Shown: positions 23,471 through 32,893 of the stretch, in pieces
How positions within the stretch are numbered: the first letter of the stretch is position 1
Layout of the letters: each line of letters begins with the position of its first letter
Source of the DNA: Paraburkholderia bryophila
GTDB lineage: Bacteria > Pseudomonadota > Gammaproteobacteria > Burkholderiales > Burkholderiaceae
Reading direction: 5' to 3'
Length of the DNA stretch: 64,000 nt
Assembly (NCBI RefSeq): GCF_013409255.1
Contig: NZ_JACCAS010000001.1
Location: 3,844,001 to 3,908,000, forward strand
Program-made: the position numbers and the translations under genes
The notes under the pieces: model-generated
Told to the model about the DNA's origin: nothing
The model's input: the letters and a program-made list of their open reading frames with translations, nothing else
Databases searched by the model: none

Positions 23471-25221
23471 TGAAATTCGCCGCGTGCATCGTCATTCCGA
23501 TCTACAACCATAAAGACGCGATCGGCGCGACCGTCGCTCATCTCGCGGTGCATGGCTTGCCGCTGTTCGTCGTCGACGATGGCAGCGACGAGCCGACCCA
23601 GCAGGTGCTCGCCGCGCTCGCGCAGCAGTACGCGGGTCAGTTGACGCTGTTGCGTTTGCCGGTCAACGGCGGCAAAGGCGCGGCGGTGATGGCGGGGCTG
23701 CGCGCTGCGCGTCGCGCCGGTTTCACACACGCGTTGCAGATCGATGCCGACGGTCAGCACGACGCCACCGACGTGCCGCGTTTCATCGAAGCCGCGCAAG
23801 CCGAACCCGGCGCGGTGATTCTCGGTCGCCCGGTCTACGACGAGAGCGTGCCGAAAGCGCGCCTCTACGGCCGGTATCTGACGCACGTGTGGGTGTGGAT
23901 CGAAACGCTGTCGCTGACCATTCGCGATTCGATGTGCGGATTCCGTCTGTATCCGCTGGCGCTCGTCTGCGAGTTGATCGACCGTGTGCAGTTGCCCACG
24001 CGCATGGACTTCGACATCGAGATCCTCGTGCGCCTCTACTGGCGGCGCGCGGCGTTCCGCTCCATTCCGACGCGCGTCACGTATGCCGCCGACGGCGTGT
24101 CGCATTTCGACGTGCTGTGGGACAACGTGCGTATCAGTCGCAGCCATACGCGGCTCGTGTTCGGCATGCTGTGGCGTCTGCCGATGCTGCTCGCGCACAA
24201 GGTGATGCCGCGCCGTGCGGTACTCGCGGATGCCGGAACTGACCAAAGCGCTGCAGGCCACAAGCACGACAAAACCCAGCAGGACTGGTGGCGTATCGCC
24301 GAACGCGGCAGCCACCTCGGCATGTCTTTGCTCGCGCTCAGTTGCAAGCTGTTCGGCCGCCGTTTCACCGCGCTGTGGCTGCATCCGATCGTCGCGTATT
24401 TTCTGCTGACGGGCCGCGCCGCGCGCGAAGCGTCGAGAAACTACTTCAGACATCTCAGCGAAGCCGCGCCGCATGGCGACACGCCGCGTCCCGGCTGGCT
24501 GTCCGCGTACCGGCACATGCTGGCGTTCGCGCAATCGGGCTTCGACAAGCTCGCGGCGTGGTCCGGCCGCGTCAACAACGCCGACGTCAAATTCGAAGAC
24601 CCCGCCGCCTTCCAGGCCCTGACCGCGAGCGGCAAGGGTGCGCTCGTGATCGGCGCGCATCTCGGCAATCTGGAAATGACCCGCGCGCTCGCCGCGCAGG
24701 GCGCCTATGCGAAGGTCACCGCGGTGGTCTATACCGAGCACGCGCGCCGCTTCAACAGCGTGCTGGCGTCGGCCAATAGCGAGTTCGCGCGCCATCTGCT
24801 CGAAGTCCGCGACTTCGGTCCCGAGACCGCGATGCTAATGCAGGAACGCGTGGATAACGGCGAGTTGCTGGTGATCGTCGGCGACCGCGTGCCGGCGCAC
24901 GAAACGGGCCGCACGACCGAAGCGCAATTTCTCGGCTCGGCCGCGCCGTTCGCGCAAGGCCCTTATGTGCTCGCGCACGCGCTGGGCTGCCCGGTCTATC
25001 TGTTTTTCTGTCTGAAAGAACAGGACGGTTACCGTCTTTATTTCGAGCCGTTCGCCGAGCGCATCGAACTGCCGCGTCGCGAACGCGCGCAACATCTCGC
25101 GGCATGGGCGCAACGGTACGCCGCGCGGCTCGAATACTATTGCCGCAAGGCTCCTTATCAATGGTTCAACTTCTTCGATTTCTGGGCCAGCCCCAAGCGA
25201 GGCGCGAATGGCCGAACATGA
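23470..25221 (+). CDS. apeJ: Bifunctional glycosyltransferase / acyltransferase of the APE operon
   Basis: A 583-residue fusion. The first 240 residues are a GT2 glycosyltransferase (CIVIPIYNHKDAIGATVAHL, VVDDGSD, QIDADGQHD as the DXD-like site, GRPVYDESVPK). The second half is a LpxL/HtrB-like acyltransferase (WLHPIVAYFLLTGRAAREAS, VIGAHLGNLEMTR with HX4E, GDRVPAHE). In aryl-polyene systems this enzyme is thought to glycosylate and acylate the lipid-anchored pigment. The frame is open to 23431, but ATG 23470 overlaps the previous stop (TGATG) and gives the natural start. It overlaps the ammonia-lyase gene by 14 bp. Confidence 0.87.
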   Translation: MKFAACIVIPIYNHKDAIGATVAHLAVHGLPLFVVDDGSDEPTQQVLAALAQQYAGQLTLLRLPVNGGKGAAVMAGLRAARRAGFTHALQIDADGQHDATDVPRFIEAAQAEPGAVILGRPVYDESVPKARLYGRYLTHVWVWIETLSLTIRDSMCGFRLYPLALVCELIDRVQLPTRMDFDIEILVRLYWRRAAFRSIPTRVTYAADGVSHFDVLWDNVRISRSHTRLVFGMLWRLPMLLAHKVMPRRAVLADAGTDQSAAGHKHDKTQQDWWRIAERGSHLGMSLLALSCKLFGRRFTALWLHPIVAYFLLTGRAAREASRNYFRHLSEAAPHGDTPRPGWLSAYRHMLAFAQSGFDKLAAWSGRVNNADVKFEDPAAFQALTASGKGALVIGAHLGNLEMTRALAAQGAYAKVTAVVYTEHARRFNSVLASANSEFARHLLEVRDFGPETAMLMQERVDNGELLVIVGDRVPAHETGRTTEAQFLGSAAPFAQGPYVLAHALGCPVYLFFCLKEQDGYRLYFEPFAERIELPRRERAQHLAAWAQRYAARLEYYCRKAPYQWFNFFDFWASPKRGANGRT

Positions 25222-26821
25222 TCTGATCGATGCGTCGGTAGCCGACGCGAAAGTGAACGCAAGCGCCAATGCCGATGCAAACGCCGTCGTGGTCGGCGGC
25301 CGCAAGCTGACGATCGAAGAGGTCGTCGCGATTGCACATCAGCGTGCGCCGATCGCGCTGAGCGCCGATCCGGCGTGGCGCGCGCGTATCCAGCGCGGCG
25401 CGGATTTCCTGCGCCGTCATCTGGCGGAGGGCGCGACCGTCTACGGCGTCAACACCGGTTACGGCGATGCCTGCGTGGTCGACGTGCCGATGGAACTGGT
25501 CGAAGCGCTGCCGCTGCAACTGACGCGTTATCACGGCTGCGGCATGGGCCAGTATCTCGACGACGCGCAAACCCTCGCGGTGATCGCCGCGCGTTTGAAC
25601 TCGCTCGCTTATGGTTTTTCCGGCGTGCGTCCCGTGTTGCTCGAACGGCTCGCCGATCTGGTCAATCATCGCGTGCTGCCGCGCATTCCGTCGGAAGGCT
25701 CGGTGGGCGCGAGCGGCGACCTGACGCCGCTGTCGTATGTGGCCGCCGCGTTGGCGGGCGAGCGCGACGTGATGTTCGCCGGGCAACTGCGCGACGTGCG
25801 CGACGTCTGGAGCGAACTCGGTCACGCGCCGCTCACGCTCGCGCCGAAAGAAGGCCTCGCGCTGATGAACGGCACCGCGGTGATGACGGGCCTCGCCTGT
25901 CTCGCGTTTGCGCGCGCCGATCATCTGACGCGTCTCACCGCGCGTCTCACGGCGCTCTGCACGGTGGCGCTCGACGGCCGCGCCGCGCACTTCGACGCGA
26001 TGCTGTTCGAAGTGAAACCGCACGCGGGCCAGGCCGAAGCCGCAGCCTGGATTCGCGACGATCTGAGCGGGCGCGACGATACGCCGGGGCACCGGCTGCA
26101 GGACCGCTATTCGATTCGCTGCGCGCCGCACGTGATCGGCGTGGCGCGCGACGCGCTGACCTGGGTGCGTCGCGACGTCGAGAACGAGTTGAACAGCGCG
26201 AACGACAACCCGCTGATCGATCCCGACAACGGACGCGTGCTGCACGGCGGCAACTTCTACGGCGGCCATATCGCGTTCGCGATGGACTCGCTGAAAGTTG
26301 CGGTGGCCAATCTCGCCGATCTGATGGACCGGCAACTCGCGTTGCTGGTCGACGTGAACTTCAACAATGGCTTGCCGCGCAATCTGTCCGGCGCGGCGCC
26401 CGCGCGGGCGGCGATCAATCACGGCTTCAAGGCGGTGCAGATTTCGTCGTCCGCTTGGACTGCCGAAGCGTTGAAGAACACGATGCCCGCGAGCGTGTTC
26501 TCACGCTCCACCGAGGCGCACAACCAGGACAAGGTCAGCATGGGCACGATCGCCGCGCGCGACTGTTTGCGCGTGCTGGAATTGACCGAGCAGGTCGCCG
26601 CCGCGCATACGCTGGCAACAGTGCAGGCCGCGCGCCTGCGCCTGAGGCTCGACAGCGCGACGCCGGTGCCGGCGCCGCTGCAGGGCTTTATGGACAGCGT
26701 GACGGCGGCGTCGCCGTTCGTCGACGAAGACCGTGCGCTCGAACACGAGTTGCGTGCGCTGACTGCGCGCATTGCCGATTGCGACCTGCTGCACGACTAT
26801 CGCGGAGGGGCGCACGCATGA
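25208..26821 (+). CDS. HAL/PAL/TAL-family ammonia-lyase, likely tyrosine ammonia-lyase
   Basis: A 537-residue aromatic amino-acid ammonia-lyase. The Ala168-Ser169-Gly170 triad (GSVGASGDLTPLS) forms the MIO electrophile. Other family motifs are YGVNTGYGD, NSANDNPLIDP and SSAWTAEALKNTMPASV. The selectivity position reads RYHGCGMG with His109, as in tyrosine-preferring enzymes. It would make 4-coumarate, the expected aryl starter for a hydroxyphenyl polyene. The N-terminal 35 residues hold a low-complexity NASANADANA tract. Placement between apeJ and apeK, overlapping both, ties it to the operon; there is no hutU/hutI nearby, against a histidine-catabolic role. Confidence 0.9.
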   Translation: MAEHDLIDASVADAKVNASANADANAVVVGGRKLTIEEVVAIAHQRAPIALSADPAWRARIQRGADFLRRHLAEGATVYGVNTGYGDACVVDVPMELVEALPLQLTRYHGCGMGQYLDDAQTLAVIAARLNSLAYGFSGVRPVLLERLADLVNHRVLPRIPSEGSVGASGDLTPLSYVAAALAGERDVMFAGQLRDVRDVWSELGHAPLTLAPKEGLALMNGTAVMTGLACLAFARADHLTRLTARLTALCTVALDGRAAHFDAMLFEVKPHAGQAEAAAWIRDDLSGRDDTPGHRLQDRYSIRCAPHVIGVARDALTWVRRDVENELNSANDNPLIDPDNGRVLHGGNFYGGHIAFAMDSLKVAVANLADLMDRQLALLVDVNFNNGLPRNLSGAAPARAAINHGFKAVQISSSAWTAEALKNTMPASVFSRSTEAHNQDKVSMGTIAARDCLRVLELTEQVAAAHTLATVQAARLRLRLDSATPVPAPLQGFMDSVTAASPFVDEDRALEHELRALTARIADCDLLHDYRGGAHA

Positions 26822-27249
26822 GCGAGTCCCGCAAAGTTCCGAGCGCGAGCGCCATGGTCGAAGTGCCGTTCCACGACGTCGATGCGATGAACGTCTGCTG
26901 GCACGGCCATTATCTGAAGTACTTCGAGATCGGCCGCGCGGCGCTGCTGCGTACCTTCGATTACGACTATCGCGAGATGCAGGCGTCCGGCTATCTGTGG
27001 CCGATCGTCGAGGTGCATCTCAAGTATGTGCGGCCGGCCATTTACGGCCAGCAGATCGAAGTGCGCACGCAACTGCTCGAACACGAAAATCGCCTGAAAA
27101 TAGGCTATGAAATCGTCGATTGCGCGTCCGGTACGCGGCTGACCAAAGGCTATACGATCCAGGTCGCGATCGATGCCGCGACCCAGGAACTGCAGTTCGT
27201 GTCGCCGCCGGTCGTGTTCGACAAGCTGGAGCGCGCATGGGGACAATGA
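26818..27249 (+). CDS. apeK: APE operon thioesterase
   Basis: A 143-residue hotdog thioesterase of the YbgC/4HBT type: VPFHDVDAMNVCWHGHYLKYFEIGR with Asp in place of the usual DxD start, then PIVEVHLKYVRPAIYGQQIEV. GGAGGGG lies 6-12 bp before the ATG, which overlaps the ammonia-lyase stop (ATGA). It may release or proof-read carrier-bound polyenes. It is homologous in order and type to ApeK. Confidence 0.88.
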   Translation: MSESRKVPSASAMVEVPFHDVDAMNVCWHGHYLKYFEIGRAALLRTFDYDYREMQASGYLWPIVEVHLKYVRPAIYGQQIEVRTQLLEHENRLKIGYEIVDCASGTRLTKGYTIQVAIDAATQELQFVSPPVVFDKLERAWGQ

Positions 27250-27944
27250 GCTTGCGCGCGGCGCTGGTGAGCGGCTGGGTCGCACTCGGTGCGTGCGGCG
27301 TGCTGGGTGCGCTCGCATGGCCGCTGTCCGTCGTGGCCGCGCAATCGTCGCAGACATCGGAGACATCGCAGTCATCCGCTGCGGGCAATCCCGCGCTGGT
27401 CTCGCAGATCGCCGCACATCTCGCGCAGGCCAAGGGCGTGCGCGCGCAGTTCACGCAGACGCAGACGCTCGCCGCGATGAAGCAGCCGCTCGTCAGCAGC
27501 GGCTCGCTGCTGTTCTTCCGCGAACGCGGCGTGATCTGGCAGATCGACACGCCGTACAAAGCCACCTACGTGATCACCGATGCCGGTGTCACCGAACTCA
27601 ACGCCGCCGGCCAGCGCGTGACGACTCACAGCGCAAAAGGCGCACGCGGCGTCGCGCAAGTGTCGAAGATGATGCGCGCGATGCTCGGCGGCGATCTGTC
27701 CGCGCTGTACTCGCAATTCGACGTGCAAGCCGAAGGCAGCGCCGCGCAATGGCGCATGCAACTCACGCCGAACCAGCCGCAGATTGCGCAATCGATCAAA
27801 GGCCTGGAGATGAGCGGCGGCGACTATCTGCAAAGCTTGCGCATCACGCTCGCGAACGGCGACGTGACGAAGCTCGACTTCACGAAGAGCGCGGCGGTCG
27901 CCGAACTCACGCCGGCTGAACGCAGCCTGCTCGGAGCGCCGTAA
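27237..27944 (+). CDS. apeL: LolA-like outer-membrane carrier of the APE operon
   Basis: A 235-residue exported protein: signal peptide (LVSGWVALGACGVLGALAWPLSVVAA), a Ser/Gln/Thr linker, then a LolA-like fold (AQFTQTQTLAAMKQPLVSSGSLLFF, GVIWQIDTPYKATYVIT). It likely ferries the lipidic pigment across the periplasm. Two starts compete: 27237 with GGAG five bases upstream, and 27246 overlapping the previous stop; I took 27237. It is followed with a one-base overlap by the exporter gene. Confidence 0.85.
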   Translation: MGTMSLRAALVSGWVALGACGVLGALAWPLSVVAAQSSQTSETSQSSAAGNPALVSQIAAHLAQAKGVRAQFTQTQTLAAMKQPLVSSGSLLFFRERGVIWQIDTPYKATYVITDAGVTELNAAGQRVTTHSAKGARGVAQVSKMMRAMLGGDLSALYSQFDVQAEGSAAQWRMQLTPNQPQIAQSIKGLEMSGGDYLQSLRITLANGDVTKLDFTKSAAVAELTPAERSLLGAP

Positions 27945-30442
27945 TGGACATGCTGCAACAGCGGTCCGCGAAACAGGCGTGGAGCGTGCGCGCCGCATGG
28001 CTGCTGCTTGCGCTGATCGCGACGCTGTATTGCGGCTGGCGCTTCGCGGGACCGTCGCCGTTGCAGACCAATCTGCTCGCGCTGTTGCCGGCCACCGAGG
28101 CCGACCCGGTCGCCGAACAGGCCGTTGATACGCTGGCGAGCGCGCTCGGCGATCGCACGGTGTTCCTCGTCACCAGCAAGGACGACGCGCATGCGAAGGC
28201 CGCGGCCCGGCAATTGGGCGCGTCGCTGCGGCGGAGTGGGGCGTTTGGTTCGGTGACGGCGGAGTTGCCGCCGTTCGATCTGTCGCAGATCGGCGCGTTG
28301 TATATGCCGTATCGCTTTGGGCTGCTGACGCCGGCCGATCGTGCGGCGCTGTCGGGCGCCGCCAGTGACGCGATCGCCACGACGCCGCACGACGCACCGC
28401 AGAGTGCCTCCGAGACGGGCGCCTCGCAGCAATCCACCCTGCACGACGCGCTCGCGCAACGCATCTACAGCCCGCTGCACGGCGCCCTGACGACGCCACT
28501 CGCCGACGATCCCTTCGGTTGGCTCGAACACTGGCTAAGCAACCTGCCGCTCGCCACCACGAATCTCGAACTCGAAGACAACCTGCTGGTATCGCATCGC
28601 GGCGCCGCGACCAGCGTGCTGATCGTCGCGACCTTGCCGGGCTCGGCGTACGAAACGAAGACGCAGCACGCCGTGCTCGCCGCGCTCGCCCGAGGCGAAC
28701 AGCAACTCCAGTCATCTTTCCCCGACGTCTCGGTCGCGCGAACCGGCGCGGTGTTCTACGCGGAATCGGCGCGAAGCGCTTCCGAACATGAGGTGCATCT
28801 GATCGGTATCGCGTCGCTGTGCGGCATCGCGCTTCTGATGATGTGGGTGTTCCGTTCGCCGCGTCTGCTGCTGCTCGGTTTTGTGTCGACGGCGCTCGGC
28901 ATTGTCTGCGCGCTCGCCGTGACGATGCTGGTGTTCGGCAAACTCCATCTGTTGACGCTGGTGTTCGGCGCGAGCCTGATCGGCGAGGCCGTCGACTATT
29001 CGATCCAGTATTTCGTGGTCTATCTCGGCGCGGGCCGCGATTGGGATGCCCGGCGCGGCGCGCGCGCGGTGCGTCCCGCGCTCACGGTCGCATTGACGAC
29101 CAGCCTGCTCGGCTACGCGATCCTCATGTGGGTGCCGTTCCCCGCGCTCAAGCAGATTGCGTGCTTCGCGATGGCGGGCATCACGACGGCATTCGCCTCC
29201 GTGCTCTGGCTGTTGCCCGCCTTGCTGACGCGTCCGCCGAAGCGCAGTCCGCGGCGCCTGTTCGCGGGCGCGGCACGTGGGCTGACGGTCTGGCATCGCA
29301 CGATCGGCGGCCGGCGCGCGTGGTTCGTCGCGGCGCTGCTGCTGATCGTCGCGATTCCCGGCTGGCTGCGTTTGACCAGCGACGACGATATCCATCTGCT
29401 GATCCAGCGCGATCCGTCGCTCGTCGCGCAGGAGGACAAGGTGCGTGACGCGATCGGCGTGGACAACAGCGCGCAGTTTTTCGTCGTGCGTGGCGAGACG
29501 CCGGAGTTCGTGTTGCAACGCGCCGAAGCGCTGGGCACGAAACTGGATGCGTTGAACGGGACCGCGAACAAGGTGGGCAGCTATCAATCGGTCGCGCAAT
29601 TCGTGCCGTCCGCGAAACAGCAGAACGACGATCATGCGTTGCTCGCGCAACACGTCTTCAATGACCCGGCCGCGTTGCGCGCGACGCTGCTGCAAGCCGG
29701 CTTCAAGGACGAAGTCGCCGACGCGTGGCTCGCCGCGTTCGCCAAACCGCAAGCGCCGTTGACCGTGAACACATGGCTCGCCGCGCCCTGGTCGCAACCG
29801 TATCGGCATTTGTGGCTCGGCGAAGTCGATCCTGCAACGAAAGCGTATGCCGCCGTGGTGATTCCGCAGGGCGTGACGCCACAGAACGAACCCGTGTTGA
29901 TCGCGACCGCGCAAAGTCTGCCGGGCGTGGTGTTCGTCGACAAAGCCGCGAGCGTGTCGAAGCTGTTCGGCGCGTATCGCGTGGATAGCGGCTGGTGGCT
30001 CGGCGGCGCGCTTGCGCTGGTGCTGATTCTGCTGGTGGTGAGATATGCCCAGAAAGAAGCCCGCCTGGCCGATCGCCTGCGCGGCGGCGTTGCCGTGACC
30101 TTGCCGGTGTTACTCGCCGTGGGCGTCACGCTGGCCGCATTCGGCTATGCGCACGTGCCGCTCAACCTGTTCAACTGGCTCGCACTCATGCTGGTGCTCG
30201 GCGTTGGCGCAAACTATGCCGTGTTTCTGCGCGAAGGCTGTCTGCGCGCGGATGCGGATCTCGGCGCGGTCTGGACCGGCGTGTTGCTCTCGTCGGCCAC
30301 AACGCTGTTGTCGTTCGGCATGCTCGGCATGAGCGCCATGCCCGCGCTGAAAAGTTTCGGCGCCACGCTCGCGCTCGGCATTCTCGTCTCGGTGCTGCTC
30401 GCGCCGATCGGCATGCCATCGGAATCAAGGAGGGTCGCATGA
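27944..30442 (+). CDS. apeM: MMPL/RND-family exporter of the APE operon
   Basis: An 832-residue inner-membrane transporter with two halves, each with a large periplasmic loop followed by a block of membrane segments: TM1 AAWLLLALIATLYCGWRF, a block from LIGIASLCGIALLMMWVF to ITTAFASVLWLLPALL, then a second half with WFVAALLLIVAIPGWL and a C-terminal block LGGALALVLILLVVRY to SFGATLALGILVSVLLAPIG. The GEAVDYSIQYFVVYL segment is typical of MMPL proteins. It probably extracts the finished pigment from the inner membrane for delivery to the LolA-like partner. No apeN-like lipoprotein follows; the next gene is the ketosynthase. Confidence 0.9.
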   Translation: MDMLQQRSAKQAWSVRAAWLLLALIATLYCGWRFAGPSPLQTNLLALLPATEADPVAEQAVDTLASALGDRTVFLVTSKDDAHAKAAARQLGASLRRSGAFGSVTAELPPFDLSQIGALYMPYRFGLLTPADRAALSGAASDAIATTPHDAPQSASETGASQQSTLHDALAQRIYSPLHGALTTPLADDPFGWLEHWLSNLPLATTNLELEDNLLVSHRGAATSVLIVATLPGSAYETKTQHAVLAALARGEQQLQSSFPDVSVARTGAVFYAESARSASEHEVHLIGIASLCGIALLMMWVFRSPRLLLLGFVSTALGIVCALAVTMLVFGKLHLLTLVFGASLIGEAVDYSIQYFVVYLGAGRDWDARRGARAVRPALTVALTTSLLGYAILMWVPFPALKQIACFAMAGITTAFASVLWLLPALLTRPPKRSPRRLFAGAARGLTVWHRTIGGRRAWFVAALLLIVAIPGWLRLTSDDDIHLLIQRDPSLVAQEDKVRDAIGVDNSAQFFVVRGETPEFVLQRAEALGTKLDALNGTANKVGSYQSVAQFVPSAKQQNDDHALLAQHVFNDPAALRATLLQAGFKDEVADAWLAAFAKPQAPLTVNTWLAAPWSQPYRHLWLGEVDPATKAYAAVVIPQGVTPQNEPVLIATAQSLPGVVFVDKAASVSKLFGAYRVDSGWWLGGALALVLILLVVRYAQKEARLADRLRGGVAVTLPVLLAVGVTLAAFGYAHVPLNLFNWLALMLVLGVGANYAVFLREGCLRADADLGAVWTGVLLSSATTLLSFGMLGMSAMPALKSFGATLALGILVSVLLAPIGMPSESRRVA

Positions 30443-31623
30443 AGGCGCCATCAGTTTATTTGCACGCGCTCGGCATGATCAACGCGCTCGGCGGCGACCT
30501 CGACCACATCGCTCCTGCGCTCGCCGCCGCGCAGTCGCCCGGCATGGGCAGCGCGCATACGGGAATCGGCGAGGCGTTCGTCGGCAGCGTGCTCGCGCCG
30601 CTCGATCTGGCGCCGCCCGCCGAGCTCGCGCGTTACGACTGCCGCAACAACCGCCTGCTGCTCGCCGCGTTGACGCAGATCGCCTCCGCCGTCGACCTCG
30701 CGCGCGAACGTTACGGCGCGCACCGGATCGGCGTAGTGCTCGGCACCAGCACGTCGGGCATCGAAGCGGCCGAAGCCGCGTTCGTCTATCAGGCGCAGGC
30801 CGGCAGCTTGCCCGCGAACTTCAATTACCGGCAGATGGAAATCGGCACGGCCGCGCCATTCGCCGCCGCCGTGCTTAGTTTGCGTGGGCCGGCGTTCACG
30901 ATTTCGACGGCCTGCACGTCGAGCGCGAAGGCGTTTGCGTCGGCGCGTCGTCTGCTGCAATTGCAGTTGTGCGATGCGGTGGTGGTGGGCGGTGTGGATT
31001 CGCTGTGCGAGTTGACGGTGCAGGGTTTCGCCTCGCTTGAATCGACCAGCGCCGTGCGCACCAATCCGATGAGCCGCAATCGTTGCGGGATCAACGTCGG
31101 CGAAGGCGCGGCGGTGTTTCTGATGAGCCGAGACGAAGCGACGGTGCGGCTCGCGGGCGTCGGCGAGTCGAGCGACGCGCATCACATTTCGGCGCCGGAC
31201 CCGCAAGGCGTGGGCGGCGAACTCGCGCTGCGCGAAGCGCTCGCGGATGCGGGCGTCGCGTCGTCGGCGATCGGCTATGTGAATCTGCATGCCACCGCCA
31301 CCCGCAAGAACGACGAGATGGAAGCCGGCCTGATGGCGCGCGTGTTCCCCGACGGCGTCGCGGCGAGCGGCACCAAGCCGTTGACCGGCCATCAGCTCGG
31401 CGCGGCCGGCGCCACGGAACTCGGCTTCGCGTGGCTGACGCTGTCGCGCGACGACGTGCCGTTGCCGCGTCATGTGTGGGACGGCGAGGCCGATCCTTCA
31501 CTACCGGCGTTGGACCTCGTCGAGAACGAGCGTTTTCTGTCGCGCGGCGCGGACTCGCAGTACGTGATGAGCAATTCGTTTGCTTTCGGCGGCAGCAATG
31601 TCAGCCTGATTCTGGCCCGGTAA
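30439..31623 (+). CDS. apeO: Aryl-polyene 3-ketoacyl-ACP synthase (elongating KS)
   Basis: A 394-residue ketosynthase. Catalytic Cys159 in TISTACTSSAKAF, His in NLHATATRKND, and GHQLGAAGATELGF with the second His. ApeO-type enzymes work with the chain-length factor. AAGGAGGG precedes ATG 30439, which overlaps the exporter stop (ATGA). The gene is followed by the dehydratase with a one-base overlap, the apeO-P-Q-R order. Confidence 0.92.
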   Translation: MKAPSVYLHALGMINALGGDLDHIAPALAAAQSPGMGSAHTGIGEAFVGSVLAPLDLAPPAELARYDCRNNRLLLAALTQIASAVDLARERYGAHRIGVVLGTSTSGIEAAEAAFVYQAQAGSLPANFNYRQMEIGTAAPFAAAVLSLRGPAFTISTACTSSAKAFASARRLLQLQLCDAVVVGGVDSLCELTVQGFASLESTSAVRTNPMSRNRCGINVGEGAAVFLMSRDEATVRLAGVGESSDAHHISAPDPQGVGGELALREALADAGVASSAIGYVNLHATATRKNDEMEAGLMARVFPDGVAASGTKPLTGHQLGAAGATELGFAWLTLSRDDVPLPRHVWDGEADPSLPALDLVENERFLSRGADSQYVMSNSFAFGGSNVSLILAR

Positions 31624-32171
31624 TGCGCACCATGACTACGACGACGCTAACCCCGACCACGCCGGCTGCGATGCCAACGCCAACGCCAACGCCAACGCTG
31701 ACCCACGAGCAATTACTGCAACAGCCGATCGAAGCGATCATCCCGCATCGCGGCACCATGCTGCTGATCGACGCCGTGGAAGCCTTCGACGACGACACGC
31801 TGAGCGCGCGCGCCACCGTCCACGCCGACGCCTGGTACGCGGACGCCGACGGCGCGATGCCCGCATGGCTCGGCATCGAACTGATGGCGCAGGCGATCGC
31901 CGCGCACGTCGCGTTGCTGGCCATGCGCGGCGGCGGCCGGGCGCGGCCCGGTGTCCTGCTCGGCTCGCGCAGTTACAAAGCGCTGGAGACGTCGTTCAGC
32001 GGCGGCGCGCAGTTGCGCGTTCACGTCACCGAACTGCTGCGCAGCGAAGAAGGCCACGGCGCGTACGAATGCACGATCCATCACGGCGATCTGCACTGCG
32101 CGGAAGCCGTCATCAAGGTGTTTCAACCGCCCGATTTTCAGTCATTCATTGAGGGGAGTTTCAGTTCATGA
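31623..32171 (+). CDS. apeP: 3-hydroxyacyl-ACP dehydratase (ApeP type)
   Basis: A 182-residue hotdog dehydratase of the FabZ/ApeP type with IPHRGTMLLIDAV, WLGIELMAQAIAAHVA and the GxLLGSRSYK segment. It forms double bonds of the polyene, possibly as a heterodimer with the ApeI domain fused to ApeH. The N-terminus carries an unusual Thr/Pro tract from four tandem CCAACG hexamers. ATG 31623 overlaps the KS stop (TAATG); ATG 31632 is an alternative. Confidence 0.88.
   Translation: MRTMTTTTLTPTTPAAMPTPTPTPTLTHEQLLQQPIEAIIPHRGTMLLIDAVEAFDDDTLSARATVHADAWYADADGAMPAWLGIELMAQAIAAHVALLAMRGGGRARPGVLLGSRSYKALETSFSGGAQLRVHVTELLRSEEGHGAYECTIHHGDLHCAEAVIKVFQPPDFQSFIEGSFSS
31674..31697 (+). repeat. Hexamer repeat CCAACG x4 in apeP
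   Basis: Four perfect tandem copies, read as Pro-Thr dipeptides (PTPTPTPT) in the N-terminal tail of the dehydratase. The hexamer changes length without shifting frame. The same unit occurs three times at 22083-22100 in apeH. Confidence 0.85.
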
Positions 32172-32893
32172 GCCGGCGTGTTCTCGTTACCGGCGCAAGC
32201 CGTGGCATTGGCCGTGCAATTGCGTATAAGTTGGCCGCCGACGGCTTCGCCGTCTCCGTGCATTGCCGCACGGGACGCACCGAAGCCGAAGCGGTTGCGA
32301 CGGGCATCGCCGCGCAGGGCGGCACGGCACGCGTGCTGCAATTCGACGTGCGCGAACGCGCCGTGTGCCGCGACGTGCTCGAAGCGGATGTGGCCGCGCA
32401 CGGCCCGTACTACGGGATCGTTTGCAGCGCGGGCGTGACCCGCGACGCCGCGTTTCCCGCGCTCACCGAAGAAGACTGGGACATTGTGATCGAAACCGGT
32501 CTCGACTCGTTTTACAACGTCGTGCATCCGCTGACCATGCCGATGGTGCGCGCCCGCAAGGGCGGCCGGATCGTCACGATCGCGTCGGTATCCGGCGTGA
32601 TGGGCAATCGCGGCCAGGTCAACTACAGCGCGGCGAAAGCCGGCCTGATCGGCGCTAGCAAGGCGCTCGCCGTCGAACTGGCGACGCGCAATATCACCGT
32701 CAACTGCGTGGCGCCGGGTCTGATCGAGACCGGCATGCTCGAAGAACTGCAACTCGAGCACGCGCTGAAGACGGTGCCGATGAACCGCGTCGGCCAGCCT
32801 GCCGAGGTGGCGTCCGTGGTCAGCTTCCTGATGTCGGATGCGGCCTCGTACGTCACGCGTCAGGTGATCGGCGTCAACGGTGGGATGGTGTGA
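32168..32893 (+). CDS. apeQ: 3-ketoacyl-ACP reductase (FabG/ApeQ type)
   Basis: A 241-residue SDR reductase using NADPH. Cofactor motif TGASRGIG (8-15), catalytic Ser140 in IASVSG, Tyr153 and Lys157 in YSAAK. It reduces the ketone after each elongation. It is translationally coupled on both sides (ATGA and TGATG overlaps). Confidence 0.94.
   Translation: MSRRVLVTGASRGIGRAIAYKLAADGFAVSVHCRTGRTEAEAVATGIAAQGGTARVLQFDVRERAVCRDVLEADVAAHGPYYGIVCSAGVTRDAAFPALTEEDWDIVIETGLDSFYNVVHPLTMPMVRARKGGRIVTIASVSGVMGNRGQVNYSAAKAGLIGASKALAVELATRNITVNCVAPGLIETGMLEELQLEHALKTVPMNRVGQPAEVASVVSFLMSDAASYVTRQVIGVNGGMV

Noticed and set aside
25208..26821. Histidine ammonia-lyase for histidine catabolism
   Set aside because: No hutU, hutI, hutG or hutC nearby; the gene overlaps pigment genes on both sides and has a tyrosine-type selectivity residue.
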